The notes under the pieces: generated by a model | Databases searched by the model: none | What the model was told of the DNA's origin: nothing | The model's input: the letters and a program-made list of their open reading frames with translations, nothing else | Source: Theristus sp. LFF4_11 | Taxonomy: Eukaryota; Nematoda; Chromadorea; Monhysterida; Xyalidae | Reading direction: 5' to 3' | NCBI GenBank assembly: GCA_030248135.1 | Contig: JASANC010003277.1 | Coordinates: forward strand, 124,001 to 188,000 | DNA length: 64,000 nt | Translations under genes and position numbers: made by a program | Part shown: positions 11,177 through 21,772 of the stretch, in pieces | How the letters are laid out: the number at the start of each line of letters is the position of its first letter | Position numbering within the stretch: the stretch's first letter is position 1

Positions 11177-11932
11177 CGGTCTGTGGCCGACGATTCTGCG
11201 CTCGAAGGCGTTCCTCTTTCAGTTTGCGTTGCTGCTCCAATTGTTCGCGTTGTCGCTGATGTTCGCTGTTCACATCGTCATTTTCCAGCTGGTCATTGTC
11301 GTCGTTGTTGTTGTTGTTGTTGTCTTCTCCAGAGCTGGGAATGCACAATCACCAGTTGATATCATGAGAAGATTCATTCAGATACCCATGTTTGTCTGAA
11401 CCTAATTTTCCAAAACACAACAATTGCAAACAAATGAAAATCATCCGATAACGTTGGAAAAACAACGCACCGGTCGCGATCTTTTCGACGTCGACATGTC
11501 TCTAGCGCCTTTGCTGGGTCGCGGTAGTAAATGTCGGCTGGTGAAGCACGACAGATCGAAACGCGCAACAATCGGCGAGATCTGAAGATCAATTATGAGT
11601 GTACGGTTTTGTGAGCAAATAAATTGCTGCACACATATTTGTACAGAGTACAAATGTATGCTTCACTCGCTTGCACAGTGTTCAAAAACACTGCAGCACT
11701 AAATTGTCCAGTGTACAAATGTATGCTTCACTTGTTTGTACAGGGCTCACACATAAAAACATGGGCTTCACTGATTTATGTGTGCAGCATGAGTGCAACA
11801 CTCAGTTGTGTCGTGTGAAATGTGTGCTGACCTGACGAAAGTGATGTCCTCAATCAGGCGTGCTTCATTCACTGCACCGCGCGACTGAGTCACCTTTAGC
11901 ACGGTGCTGCCTCTGTTCAACGGTTTTTCCAT
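44..11932 (-). CDS. Predicted type II membrane protein with Q/N-rich cytoplasmic part and sushi-like four-Cys modules (3' partial)
   Basis: Not matched to a named gene. Exons in transcript order: 11830-11932 (ATG at 11932, MEKPLNRG), 11471-11581, about 11084-11334 (acidic NNNNNNDDND, then a charged helix and a polyQ run), about 10245-10367 (Q/N-rich, boundaries unsure), 9904-10059, 9484-9649, 8722-8913, 8404-8471, 7961-8114, 7392-7610, 6333-6538, 5591-5709, 44-155. Most junctions keep phase; the donor/acceptor choices around 7392, 6333 and 10.3 kb are ambiguous. Exon 9484-9649 encodes a short tail (NPEFYGYDELK) and one hydrophobic span of about 25 residues (VLAAVGMICAIVCTLGAALG). All later exons encode modules of about 65-75 residues with C..(V)TC..(T)C..(W)..C spacing and NxT/S sites, resembling sushi/CCP domains. 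No cleavable signal peptide precedes the membrane span, so N-in/C-out topology is inferred. The last exon in the window joins in phase across an intron enlarged by a 5.2 kb transposon; more exons are expected left of position 1. Confidence 0.72.
319..1044 (+). repeat. Left terminal inverted repeat of the foldback element
   Basis: Inverted counterpart of 4340-4512 plus 4977-5521. Similarity is visible through the segments beginning TTGGTAATAC, CTTAGGTCCAAC, GTCTTGTAACGC and CCCAGACTTTTGG. It ends near 1044, where left and right sequences diverge. Confidence 0.8.
1438..1862. repeat. Left LTR of the TRIM-like element
   Basis: 425 bp, starts TGAAGTGTTCTGC and ends GGACATTACA. No difference from the copy at 2887-3311 was noticed when reading. 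Confidence 0.8.
2887..3311. repeat. Right LTR of the TRIM-like element
   Basis: 425 bp, same sequence and same TG..CA ends as 1438-1862, followed by the AAAT duplication. Confidence 0.8.
3565..4340 (+). repeat. Subterminal tandem repeat, about 350-bp units
   Basis: The motif GATGGTGTAAAGAAAAACAC starts at 3565, 3915 and 4269, giving unit lengths of 350 and 354 bp. Each unit includes copies of inner terminal-repeat sequence (for example TTTGCACCAAACATACAG and CTCATACTAGC), so the array looks like local amplification of the inner end of the right arm. The third unit runs into the right terminal inverted repeat. Confidence 0.75.
4340..5521 (-). repeat. Right terminal inverted repeat of the foldback element, split by a MITE
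   Basis: Matches the left arm in reverse complement from 5521 back to about 4977, is interrupted at 4513-4976 by a C-tract MITE flanked by TA, and resumes from 4512 back to about 4340. The two arms differ by scattered substitutions and small indels, so the arms are older than the MITE insertion. Confidence 0.8.
4513..4976. mobile_element. C-tract MITE, copy 1
   Basis: 464 bp with terminal inverted repeats CCGTATTACCCCC / GGGGGTAATACGG flanked by TA (4511-4512 and 4977-4978). Both ends carry long runs of C separated by AATAAA or ATTAAT; the middle is ordinary sequence shared with the copy at 10482-10944. Neighbouring foldback-repeat units read CTCATACTAGC without the insert, so the empty site is visible and the duplication is TA. 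Confidence 0.85.
6185..6275 (+). repeat. 31-bp tandem repeat, three units, containing CCAAT-box sequence
   Basis: Units start at 6185, 6216 and 6247 and share GCTGATTGGTTGGTCAT, which is the complement of a CCAAT motif followed by a second partial copy. The array lies in an intron of the sushi-like gene. The same GATTGG core recurs widely in the window, partly inside MITEs. Confidence 0.65.
8150..8355 (+). repeat. Purine-rich 12-bp minisatellite
   Basis: Degenerate tandem copies of a 12-base unit close to AAGAATCAACAA fill most of this intron segment of the sushi-like gene, just upstream (on the minus strand) of the exon starting at 8114. The frames it opens on both strands are repeat translations and not genes. 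Confidence 0.65.
8949..9140 (+). mobile_element. tRNA-derived SINE with (AAC)n tail, copy 1
   Basis: The head contains a pol III A-box-like TGGCCTGGTGG and a B-box-like GGATCGAGCCC about 40 bp later. The body is shared with the copies at 28148 and 34150 (GGCACTTAATGACAGAG, GATGGGCGCCCTACTCAATG), and the 3' end is (CAA)n. It lies in an intron just upstream of the minus-strand exon that begins at 8913. Structure and copy number support a mobile SINE; the partner LINE is unknown. Confidence 0.8.
9281..9429. mobile_element. Palindromic TA MITE with CAGTCGAAC ends, copy 1
   Basis: Inverted ends CAGTCGAACTCTAAA / TTTAGTGTTCGACTG flanked by TA (9279-9280, 9430-9431). Inside the ends is an inverted pair of GATTGGT / ACCAACGAATC sequences, and the centre holds ATGCATGC. 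Four related copies occur in the window. Confidence 0.75.
10482..10944. mobile_element. C-tract MITE, copy 2
   Basis: 463 bp, same ends (CCGTATT / AATACGG) and the same C-rich flanks and core as copy 1, flanked by TA on each side. It lies between exons in the Q/N-rich part of the sushi-like gene. Confidence 0.82.
11118..11176 (-). repeat. CAA/CAG tract encoding polyglutamine
   Basis: A TTG repeat on the plus strand reads as a glutamine run of about 19-20 residues in the minus-strand exon at about 11084-11334. It is flanked by further Q-rich coding, so it is part of the protein. Confidence 0.6.
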
Positions 11933-12429
11933 TGTTCTACAATCGCGTTTCACAGTGATCGGCGATTGAAGACAGCACAGCAGTTGCAAACCGCTGAAAT
12001 GTTGAGTAGATGTATTTTCCATGATACAAGGTGTATCATATGTATCATTGTCTCATACAAAAGATCAAAAACTTTGCAGTGAGTTATGTAGTTTTCACGC
12101 GAACGTAAAGTGGAGACACACTGAATAACCAATTTGTTCTTTTTTGTCAGAATCTGAATATATACAATGTATCAAGATACTGATGCACAAGCAGTCAATC
12201 AGCTAATCATGTGAAAAGACTGCGATGCGGTAAAATATAATAAAAGCATCATTTTCACAAGCTTTCATTTGACAGTGAGATTTAAAAAAAATTAAACGTG
12301 GAACTGCACCGGTTGAAAGCGCGCATGCCGCGAACGATGCCGCTGTTGGCGCCGAAATTGAAATGTTTGCAGGTTGGGCGCCATTGACACACCTGAAAAG
12401 TACCAAATCAAAAGCGAATGTGCAAAGAT

Positions 12430-13089
12430 TGGGTTCAGCGCCTGTTTTTCACGCATCCTTTCCAGTTTCCTACTCGTTCCAACTGCATATGCACCACCAA
12501 CCGTGCGACAGTGTTTCTCCCACGGCAGGTCCAAACATCGGCCAACGCGATGAGTCCACTGTCTTGAGTCGAAGGCGAACGCTTGCACGAAGCCTTGCCC
12601 GTGCAGACATTGAGTGGCGTTGTTCGCAACACGCACCGCTTGTCCGAGCCTGTGTAATCGCAATCTGGATTTGAAGTGTGCTCGCTTCAACCTGTCACTG
12701 TTTTGAATGAATGTATCGGGTTTGATTGAAAGTAAACACCCAATTTAAAGGTAAATGTGTTTGTTTGCAACTCCGATTCTGTTCTCATCTTTATTTTGCG
12801 ACAAAAAACGTGACAGGGCTAAACAAAAATACTGTGTGGCAACTGAAAAAAATCAACGAACTCCACTGGCACCACGGAACAACAACAAAGAAACCAACCG
12901 CCGATCCGCGACAGACGCCCGATTGGTCAAAGGAGGGCGACGAACGGGGGGACGAGCCGGAGACCGTGAACGAACTGTGGGACGATTACGGTCTCGGCCT
13001 CGGTTACGGTGCGGCCGCTGTGGCCAACTGCTCGGAACGCTCAGCAGCACGACAAACAGTAGCACGAGCCGATGTTGGCGTGTTTTCAT
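12430..13089 (-). CDS. Candidate secreted protein with signal peptide (weak)
   Basis: The frame from ATG at 13089 begins with a typical signal peptide (MKTRQHR, then LVLLFVVLLSVPSS) followed by an R/P-rich stretch. A possible donor ends the exon at 12899. A second region at about 12430-12660 follows an acceptor-like site and is open in two frames for more than 60 codons. One is cysteine-rich (YTGSDKRCVL, VCTGKASCKR); the other joins in phase with the first exon (FDSRQWTHRVGRC). A third possible exon lies at 12300-12395. The true frame cannot be decided and no family is recognised. It is upstream of and co-oriented with the sushi-like gene, whose ATG is at 11932. Confidence 0.3.
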
Positions 13090-14875
13090 GTTTTTTGCTC
13101 GTTTGTGTGTTTTGCTTATTTGATCGGTCCGTTTTTACCCATCGGTTTTTGTTCGGATATCGTGTGGAAGTCGAACCTACGCGTTGATATTCGCTGAAAT
13201 AATGTTTTATTTTTAGCTCTGGAGCAATCTAAAGTGGCAACAGTTACAGTATTACGCTGTTATTGACTGTCTTCAAAAAAGGATGGGTCTAGTTTTTTCT
13301 GAAAAAGTAAGTGTTCCCATTACTACGGTATTCACACACAAGTTCATTTCGTTTTCCAATTTTGCACCAATTAGCTGAATAGCTGGTCAAAAAACTGGTT
13401 TTACACGCATGGCGAAACTCTGCACAGTCATTTTACCCACAACATAGTCACGTGACGGTAGTTTTTGTTGTCGCTCCTCGCTGCTACCGTACACCAGGGT
13501 GACGTCACGTGGTTTCTGTCCTTTGCTATAATCACTGTGACACAGAAACAGTATACAACTGTAAAAACAAACAAATTTCAGGCCGCAGTTACACTGTTTT
13601 TTTTTATAATTACTGTGCAAATTGCATGAAAATAACTTTATTAATTTTATATTGATGTCGTGCATGTGGATCTTTGCAAATTAGTTGAATTTGAATTTTC
13701 AATTTTCACGAATTAATTTCAGCATAAAAAAATTCCGTCTTTGTAAAAGAATTGGACAAGCAGTAACGACGTTTGTTCTAAAGATGTTTTTTATGGTTGA
13801 AAATGACAACAAAAAACCGTTTTCGGCAATTATGAACGCACAAATACAGTTGCTGTCACTCCATACCACCCATATCGAAATTTCCACCTTCGTGTGATTT
13901 TCAACACGCGACCGTTATAAGATACGTTTCAGTGTTTTATTACTGTTGTTCCGATATTTCTAACAAGTAATAATGCAGTGTCATTATAATAATAAGAAAT
14001 TTGTGACATCTTTACTTCATTCCACAATGGCGCGCGCAAATTGGTTGGACGTGACGAGAGGTTTTTTAGTCCAACAACAGTAAAAAGAAGATTTCTGAAA
14101 ACAAATGTTTTGTTGATTGGGAATAAAAACCAGCCCTGCACGCTACAAGCACGCCATCACAAGTTGCAAACAAGTTTGATTTCATGAACACACCCACCAA
14201 CCGCCGCCGTTTTACGCTGAACATTGGGGGTTGTATCAAAAGGTCTCCGTTTCATACGCTGTTCTTGCAGTTTTATCGGAGTTCCTGCGGTTCGCGAATT
14301 AAAATAAAATGAAATAAAATGAAAAGAGTAGTCTGTTGAATAATAAGCTAATCGCGTTTCTCAGACGACGTCGCCCTGAGTATAAAACAAAGCTTCTGCC
14401 TGTTTTCCAGCAATTTATCGACTGAGTGACAACTACAGTGGCGGCCAAAAGTGTTGGAACGCTGCGCGCGTGTGCGTGCGTGTGTGCTATGTATTGTATT
14501 GCGCGCGTGTGTTGCACAAAAAAATGACCCAGAAAAGTGGGTTTTCAAAACACATTTTGTCGACCGAATCGGTCAGTGAAACGACGATCGTGGTCGTGGT
14601 CGGTCATGCCGGTGTTAGGTCAGGGTCAACGCACGCAGCAACTGTTCCCGAAGCAAGCAAAGACACGCACGCAACGTAATTTTAGATGTGATCTTGTTGC
14701 AGTCTGTCGTGTGCACGGAAGGGAATAATTGGCCACATAAAAATATGGTTGAAAAAAAATAAAATCGTGTCCTACTTTCTGTTTGTGTGCGGCGTCTTTT
14801 TTTAGTGAAACTGGAAAAAAATTACAAATAAAATTTTTTTTTATCATGAACAGGATGTGACCCTTTTACCTTATC

Positions 14876-15060
14876 AAGTCAACTCCGTGGCTTAGAAAAA
14901 AAAAAGCTGGAAAGTCTCTTGCCAGTTCAAAAATATCACGAGCCGTCGTGTGCACGTGTGTGCGGCGTTTTTTTTGTGTAACTGTAAGTCAACTCCGTGG
15001 CTTACTGGAAAGTCTCTCGCCTTCATATCAAGAGACCAGGGTTCGACCCTGGGCCTCCCC
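14876..15060 (+). repeat. tRNA-like sequence and upstream partial duplicate
   Basis: 14986-15060 has an A-box-like TGGCTTACTGGAAAG and a B-box-like GGTTCGACCCT, and a CAGGG/CCCTG arm. The anticodon arm does not fold normally and the acceptor ends do not pair, so it is not an intact tRNA gene. The first part (AAGTCAACTCCGTGGCTTA) and a GTGTGCGGCGT segment are repeated upstream near 14784 and 14876, suggesting local duplication of a tRNA-derived SINE head or tRNA pseudogene. Confidence 0.5.
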
Positions 15061-16095
15061 CTCTGAAAAAGATGCGTCGCCAGTGTATTCCTCTATTGTA
15101 GCACACTATTGATCGTGGTTTGAAAGATACAACTCTGTAAATAGTTGTTATTGATTTTGAACACAATGTCAAGTTTATGGGCTGTTCATGCCAGTGATCA
15201 ATTTTCCATTTTTGTCAGTTTTCAGCGCTGCATGTGTTCCAGTCATGTGCCAAAATGTTGAAATGTTTGTGTATTTGGTTTTTCGTAACCCAAGCATTGT
15301 ATTTTAGTGGACAAAATTTGTGTTTTCGTCACTTGCGGTGCATTATCGGAACATCCAAAATCGTAACAAAAAAAACAAGTTTTTGGGTGCATTGTTGTTT
15401 TCCAGCTGGTCTAACTTTTTTCCTCGACCAAATTCAATAAGCCCGCAAATTAACAGAAATTCTTAGGCTTCTGCTACGATATATATTTGGAGAAACGCAA
15501 AATGAAAACGTTAAAACTTCCGTATATGCAGCGTTTCTTGCATAGCGCTAACCCAATTATGCCGCGCGGTGCGGCTGTATTTTTCCTTTATATTTCCCTT
15601 TCGGCGGTTTCCTTCGCACACCGCACGGGCAACACAAGACGCATAAACGCGTCGGCAGTTTATTCGTATTTTGGTTTGACAATTTGGCAATAAACTGCGC
15701 GCGCATTATTTTTAGCTCCAGCGTTTGCGCTGTGTGTGTTTTTTCTGCCACGCGCTGATTGGTTATGTGTTGCTCACTACGCATGCGCACCCGTCAACTG
15801 GGTCTTGCCTGCCACGAGACGTGTATGTCCCGTCGCGTCATTTGTCTCGTCTAGAGGGATTTCCGCCTGATTCCGTCTTCAGCGGCAGCTATTTCTTCTA
15901 GTCGAACTTAAAACCAGATTTGGTGATTGTTGTTGTTGTTGTTGATTTTTCCAAAAGATCAATAACAAGCGGACGAAATGAATGATCGCAAGGTTTGAAC
16001 TTTTTTTTATAACTGTAAATAAAGCCCCATGAAAACTTATCACATGCAAAAAGCAGCCCCCACCCCCATCTACCCGCACTTCGTTTCGCGTCGTT

Positions 16096-16335
16096 CACGC
16101 AGAAAAAATAATGCACATGTAAATGCACAAGTTCGTGCACTTATTGATGCAGATGCACAAGCCCGGGTGCACTTATCCATTCAACTTCACTTTAATTTTC
16201 AGAAGCAAAAAAGCAGCTGCTTCTGCATTGTTTTCAGAATAAAAAACCGCTGTTTTTTACTTAAATGCACGGATTTGTGCATGTATATACGAATATATAT
16301 ACACGAATACGTGCATCTACATGTGCATCCGTAGT
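16096..16335. mobile_element. TGCAC-rich element, copy 1
   Basis: Left end CACGCAGAAAAAATAATGCACA, followed by repeated GTGCAC/TGCAC words, a central GAAGCAAAAAAGCAGC stretch, and GTGCAT words at the right. The right end is diverged compared with copies 2 and 3. Confidence 0.55.
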
Positions 16336-17825
16336 ATATGGTTCCTCATGTTCCTGGGTACCATATTGGATTTTGTGCACATGCGTGTTATGTCTGCGAC
16401 AAAACCATAGCGACTTCATGAAGTTTTCGCGCAAAAATGTGTCGCACTGAGAAAAAAGTGCATTTTGATGAGCAGAAGCGAGTCGTGACGATATAGGACG
16501 CATGGGCTTATACACTTTCGCCTTGATGACGCGGCTTCGTTCCAGACAACAACCCCGCATGTCCCGTTTATGTAGCATTGTTGCTTTAAAGCAACTGAAG
16601 TTGAAAAGATAGAAAAATAGAAAGTTTCTAAACGCCTATTTTTTAAGGAAAACAAGATTTTTTTGTGAATGAGCTTTCATGAGCTGATGTTTTTTTGTGT
16701 TTGTGCTACCGCAACGTTCCATTCCAACGAGTCGAAATCCATTCCATTTCAAAATTTCATGCCATGCCAAAAACGTTGCGTTTGGTTTGGCTGTGGTTGC
16801 TGTTTTTTTTAAAATTTGCCTTGGAGTGAATTCTGGAATGGATTTTGGAAAGGATGTTGCCATAATTTTGAGCGTGCACATTTCTCACATTTGTTTTTGT
16901 ATAGTTTGAAATGCTTCACTGCGCATCGCCAAAACGCTGGCAGTTTTTGCATATACGCCATATTCTTCTTGTAGTGCTGCAGACAAGCATTTTTTTCGTT
17001 TTTGCAACAAACCCAATTCCATGAAAAAGATCGATAAAATGCATTGTATTAACGGTATCTGCCAATTTTTTTTTGTACCGTGATATGTTCGCATTAAATC
17101 AGATAAAACTACCAATGCCATTGACAGGTGAGAGGTTGTTTTGGTGTTTTTTTATGGATGAGCAAATTAGATCATTTCAAATTTACGTCCGAAAATTCTG
17201 GTGACAATGTCGTGTCGAGACCTAAAAAACTGCCCAGATACGGTGTAAGTTACCGCAGTAGCTGAGCTGAGCCGTGATTGATTGCATTGATTCATGGCGC
17301 CATCATGAACGCCCTGTATTTTTCGAATGCGTCTATGTCAAAACGGCAAACGCTGGGTTTTTTTATTCTTTTTCACGCACGATTTCGCAGCTTAGCGCAA
17401 TTTTTCTTCGCCGTTCCGCGTCGCTGTTCTTTTCGTCTGTATCATTTTTTGAACACACGTCGAAGAAAACCACAAAAAACATCATCTGACAACTTCTCGT
17501 ATCTCATCTCTTTTGAGTCGACTGTTTCATAATATCCGCGGCTCCTGACTGGGACTCACGCATGAAGCCAAACATCCATCTTTATAATTGAAACCATTTC
17601 AAGCGCGACAATTGTTTTTGCTAACGCGGCAACTGCAAATCAACTGAAATGGCTCACAATTTTGCGACAAACTACTTCATCCTGCGGACATATGAGATAC
17701 ATATGTACCATTTTGTGTGCAATCAGCTGATTGTGTTGTTGATTGAACACCGGAATGCTTCAGCCAACCAACATCGATCGATCATTAAACGGTTACAGTG
17801 CGTGTTTTTTTTTAGTGGTGGCGCG

Positions 17826-18114
17826 TCGCAGAGAAAAATACTGCACATCCAGATGCACTTATTGATGCAGATGCACAATCCCGTGCAATAATCGATTCAT
17901 CAGATTCGCTTCAATTTTCAAAAGCAAAAAAGCGCTACTTCTAATCTACAGTGTTTCAGACGAAAAAGGGCTCTTTTTTGCTTAACAAACATTTTAAGTG
18001 CACGGGTTGGTGCATGTGAATCGGTAAGTGCAAGAACCTGTGCATCTAGCTGCACGAAGATGTGCACCAACAAGTGCACTTAGTTACATTACATGTGCAC
18101 TATTTTGCTGCGTG
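17826..18114. mobile_element. TGCAC-rich element, copy 2
   Basis: Left GTCGCAGAGAAAAATACTGC and right TGTGCACTATTTTGCTGCGT are inverted relatives. The body shares TTATTGATGCAGATGCAC and AATTTTCAAAAGCAAAAAAG with the other copies. No coding capacity. Confidence 0.62.
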
Positions 18115-19074
18115 GGTAAATGTTCGATTTCGAATGATCCTTCTAAAGAATAGGTTGCGTTTTCGGAAATGGTAAATGTTTGCATTTTCTCTCCGTTTTT
18201 TTCTGTCGAAACAAATTGAGTTTTCTCACGCGCGCATTTCAGCTGTTGAAGCTGAAAGCATAATAGCTCCTCCTGTGAGAGTCCAGTTTGTGCATTTTGT
18301 CCGCCATTCTTGAGTGTCGTTTTCAAAACACATTAACGGCTGAGCTGCATGTGCGAAATAGTTTTTGAATATCACAAAAAAACTTGGTTTCCCGTTTCGA
18401 ATTTTGCGCAAATTTAGTTATTTTTACAATTTCTTCAAAATTTTCACCGACTGGTTTGATTTTCTTTCGTTGGGTTTTGGTCGGCGAAGGCGAAAACAAC
18501 GTTTGTACGCTAAAAGGGGCACGCTTAAACATAACAGTATAGTTGCGGCTTCTCTTGTGTCTTCATTAGAGCCAAAAAAAGTCAAAACAACATCTGAACA
18601 AACTAGGTAATTCGACTTGGCGCAAATCTTTTCAAACCACGTGCCGTGTATACTCAGATGGCAAAACATAAAACCGACAAATAAACAAGTGCAGATGCCA
18701 GCACACAAACACTGTGTACTCATGTAATCTGAAGCTTTCAATTCCGAATGTAAAACTCATTTTACCAGAGGCTTTATCTTGTGTTGTTCTTGCCCCCGCT
18801 CTTCCTTTTGCGCAAGTATGTGCCGTGTGCATTAGTTCGGATGCCTGTAATGAGCAAATGGACTTTCAGTAAGCTATAAGCTAGAGAGTGCTTTTGGTGT
18901 GGAGTTGAGTTCGTGTGTGGAGTTTCGGGCAGTGTTTGGCTTTGATTCTGTTGGCGACAAGTTTTGAAAAGATATTGTGTCTCGCCAACATAGAACTGTT
19001 ATGGTTTGTTACGAAAAAATGAATTTTTGTATCACATTCATGATTCTTTTCGTATGTACCGGTATGTACATACA

Positions 19075-20448
19075 AGTATGACCTATTTTTTTAAACGTGT
19101 CCCACTGAAATGACGCCATGTGCCGCCAAACATGCGCTTGCCGTTCACAGCAAACCAGACTTTTCGTTTAGCCGATTTCTTCCCGTAAACAAATGGTGAA
19201 TGTCGAATCAGTCACACCAAACTGACATTTTAGTGCATATACAGGGTGTCCCAAAAAAAACACAACAAAAGTAAATGGCTCGTGCGGCCGACTGGTTGCA
19301 TGTGAAGCCGTGAAATTTGAAACACTTTTAGAAAAAAGGAACACATTTTGTGTGTCAAAATTTTATCCCGAAATTCCATTTTTTCAATAATATTTTAGCA
19401 GAAATGCGCAAAAACTCAAAAATCACCTAACTTCAGCATTTTGACTCAGGATAATCATCGTTGTCGTCATCGAGATTCACATATGACAGTGGCGCAAGTT
19501 CATCTTTAGCTTCGTCTTCACTGATCTCATCAGATTTTCCCTCTCGACCCTTTAGTTTCACTTTTTTCAGCAGCCCAATGTCTTTTTCATTGTTCTCATG
19601 ATTGCCAACATTTGATGTTCGAAATTGATGAGCAATTCTGGTGTAGCGCCCGATCATCGTTGATTTTTTGCACACCACTGCGAATTTTGGTTTTCAAATT
19701 GTCGAAAATGTTGGGCGCCGAACGGTACACAATTTCCTTCAGGTGCCCCAAACCCATAAGTCAAGAGGAAAATTGAAACAAGTGCGCGAGTGGCTGTCGG
19801 CGTCGTTCGGTGACCGCTGGATTGGCCGCATGCGCAGAATTGAATGGCCCGAGAGGAGTCCGGACATGAAGCCTTTGACTTCTGCGTTTGGGGGCATCTG
19901 ACGGATAATGCGGGACATTTTCAGCGCCCACCACTGCAGCGGTGTGAGAAAAAATCATCGATGATCGGGGGCTGCACCAGAAAGTGATCATCAGTTTCAA
20001 ACATCGAATGTCGTCGTTCATTGAGAACAATGGAAAACACATTGAGCAACCGAGAAACATGAAACTGAACGACCGTGAGCATGAACGTGATGACATCAGT
20101 AAAGTTGAAGCTGACGATGAGCTTGTGCCACTGCCAGATGAGATTCTCGATGACGACAATGATGTTTATCTTGAGTCAAAAAACTAAATTTAGGTGATTT
20201 TTGAGCTTTTACGTATTTCTGCTGAAATGTTATTGAAAAAGTGGAATTTCGGGATAAAATTTGAACACACAAAATGTGTTCCTTTTTTCTAAAAGTGTTT
20301 CAAATTTCACGGCTTCACGTGCAACCAGTCGGCCGCACGAGCCATTTACTTTTGTTATGTTTTTTTTGGGACACCCTGTACTTTGACAAACGAACGTTTT
20401 TAAAGCAAATGACGTCATTTTAGTCCGGACACGTTTGAATAAATCCAC
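19075..20448. mobile_element. Non-autonomous element (copy 1) interrupted by a mariner-like insertion
   Basis: Left part 19075-19241 and right part 20379-20448 together correspond to the uninterrupted copy at 24634-24872. The ends are imperfect inverted repeats around TTCAAACGTGTCC and ATGACGTCAT. The insertion at 19242-20378 splits it at a TA. Confidence 0.78.
19242..20378 (+). pseudogene. Degenerate mariner/Tc1-type element with palindromic coding ends
   Basis: Ends CAGGGTGTCCCAAAA / TTTTGGGACACCCTG flanked by TA. About 19668-20187 (plus) retains fragments of a DDE transposase C-terminal half: DRWIGRMRRIEWPERSPDM at about 19810-19870, resembling the RWIGR..IEWP.RSPDL signature of mariner relatives, then a C-terminal helix region. 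Stops and frameshifts break it. The left arm (about 19430-19680, minus strand) encodes a second, related acidic C-terminal tail (DDDND motif in both), so both ends derive from the 3' end of the transposase gene. No intact transposase is present. Confidence 0.72.
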
Positions 20449-21772
20449 ATTAATAGGTTTGTTCTTTTTTCACTAAACTCCAGTCCACAATGTTGAATTG
20501 ACACACTCTTGTCTCATCATTTGTTTTCTGCAACAAAATCTACACGTATCTTGCTTGGGTCTCATGAATATAGAAACTTGAACCTTGATGTTTGTTTTAT
20601 ATGCTGGGTGCACATGACTTTATAACCTTCCACCTTTTGCCATGTCTTCACTTATGGTCGTTTATTAATTAAAACTTTGTAGCTCTAATCTAGAGCTCCT
20701 TTTATTAAGTAAAACAGATGATGTTATGTCTCATCAACAAATCTCGACAACAACAGAATTATTTCCAGAATTGTAAGCTGACAAGAAAGTATAAAACAAA
20801 AAGCGATATTGTAACAGACAAAAAAGTTACATTTCTTCAGGCGAGCAAAAATTGTATCCGTGATCAATCAAGTGGGATTTTTCGTTATGCTTTTTTAATT
20901 AACCAACAAACATGAAAAAGCTCATATTCATTTGTACGTCAGCTCGCACTTGCTTCATGCGTACCAAGACCTGCCCATCACAACAATCTTGTTCACTTAT
21001 TTATTTGCCATTCGAAGCCTGCTAGAGGTCGATCGAATTTCAATTCCTTATGACGCCAGAAAAGTGATGTTTGATAGTTTCCGTCGTCTGTACGCACATC
21101 GGAGTATCGGACGTCGACAAAAGCGAGCATTTTTGCTCGTTGGTACACTGTAGTTTCATCTTTCATGTCTAACACAGCGATTACGAGCTGTAAGATGGTA
21201 GAAAACGTGGTGTTGACATTAGTAGTGGCAGTTAATAGCAGTAATAAATTTAGCAGTGAAATTAGCGGAATTATTAGTGGATTGATAGTGACGTGTTTCA
21301 GTGATTGCAGCAAGCAATAATAGAAGAATCCTCCAGCATTTCAACCGCATGAAATAGGCTGCCAAGCGGAACGAAAAGCCCGCAAACACCGGGCAGTAGA
21401 CTTTTTTTATTTTGCATTTGCCGTCCTTTATTTTGTGCCTGTTGACGCTGAGATAATCCACTCAATAATTTTCCTGTGTGCTGCATTTTTCACGCCTGAT
21501 GTGCACATACTGTACCGGCACGTGTTTATATGCAGCTATTTCCATGAAGCATTTTCTCCGGTTTTTTTTCGTATTCGTTTTCATTTTTTACTAAAAGCAA
21601 AAAAATATGCACGCACGGGTGCCGTGCATTTTTTCGCAGATTTTTTCGCGATATGGTTGGAAAAGGAATGGAATTAATTTTCGCGCAGTCATTTTGTGGA
21701 ACATAATATGCTGTTTTTTTGCAGATTTCGTTGTTTGAAAAGCAAAAAACAACGGATTTTCTTCTCTCACCA

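Larger units (their letters stand above)
13190..19074. other. Intergenic region without convincing genes
   Basis: Open frames here are short and none shows a family motif or a plausible exon chain. The region holds a tRNA-like repeat (14876-15060), two TGCAC-rich elements (16096-16335 and 17826-18114) and scattered GATTGG motifs. The rest is AT-rich sequence in which nothing else was recognised. Confidence 0.5.

Noticed and set aside
14986..15060. Functional tRNA gene
   Set aside because: Promoter boxes are good but the anticodon and acceptor stems do not pair properly.
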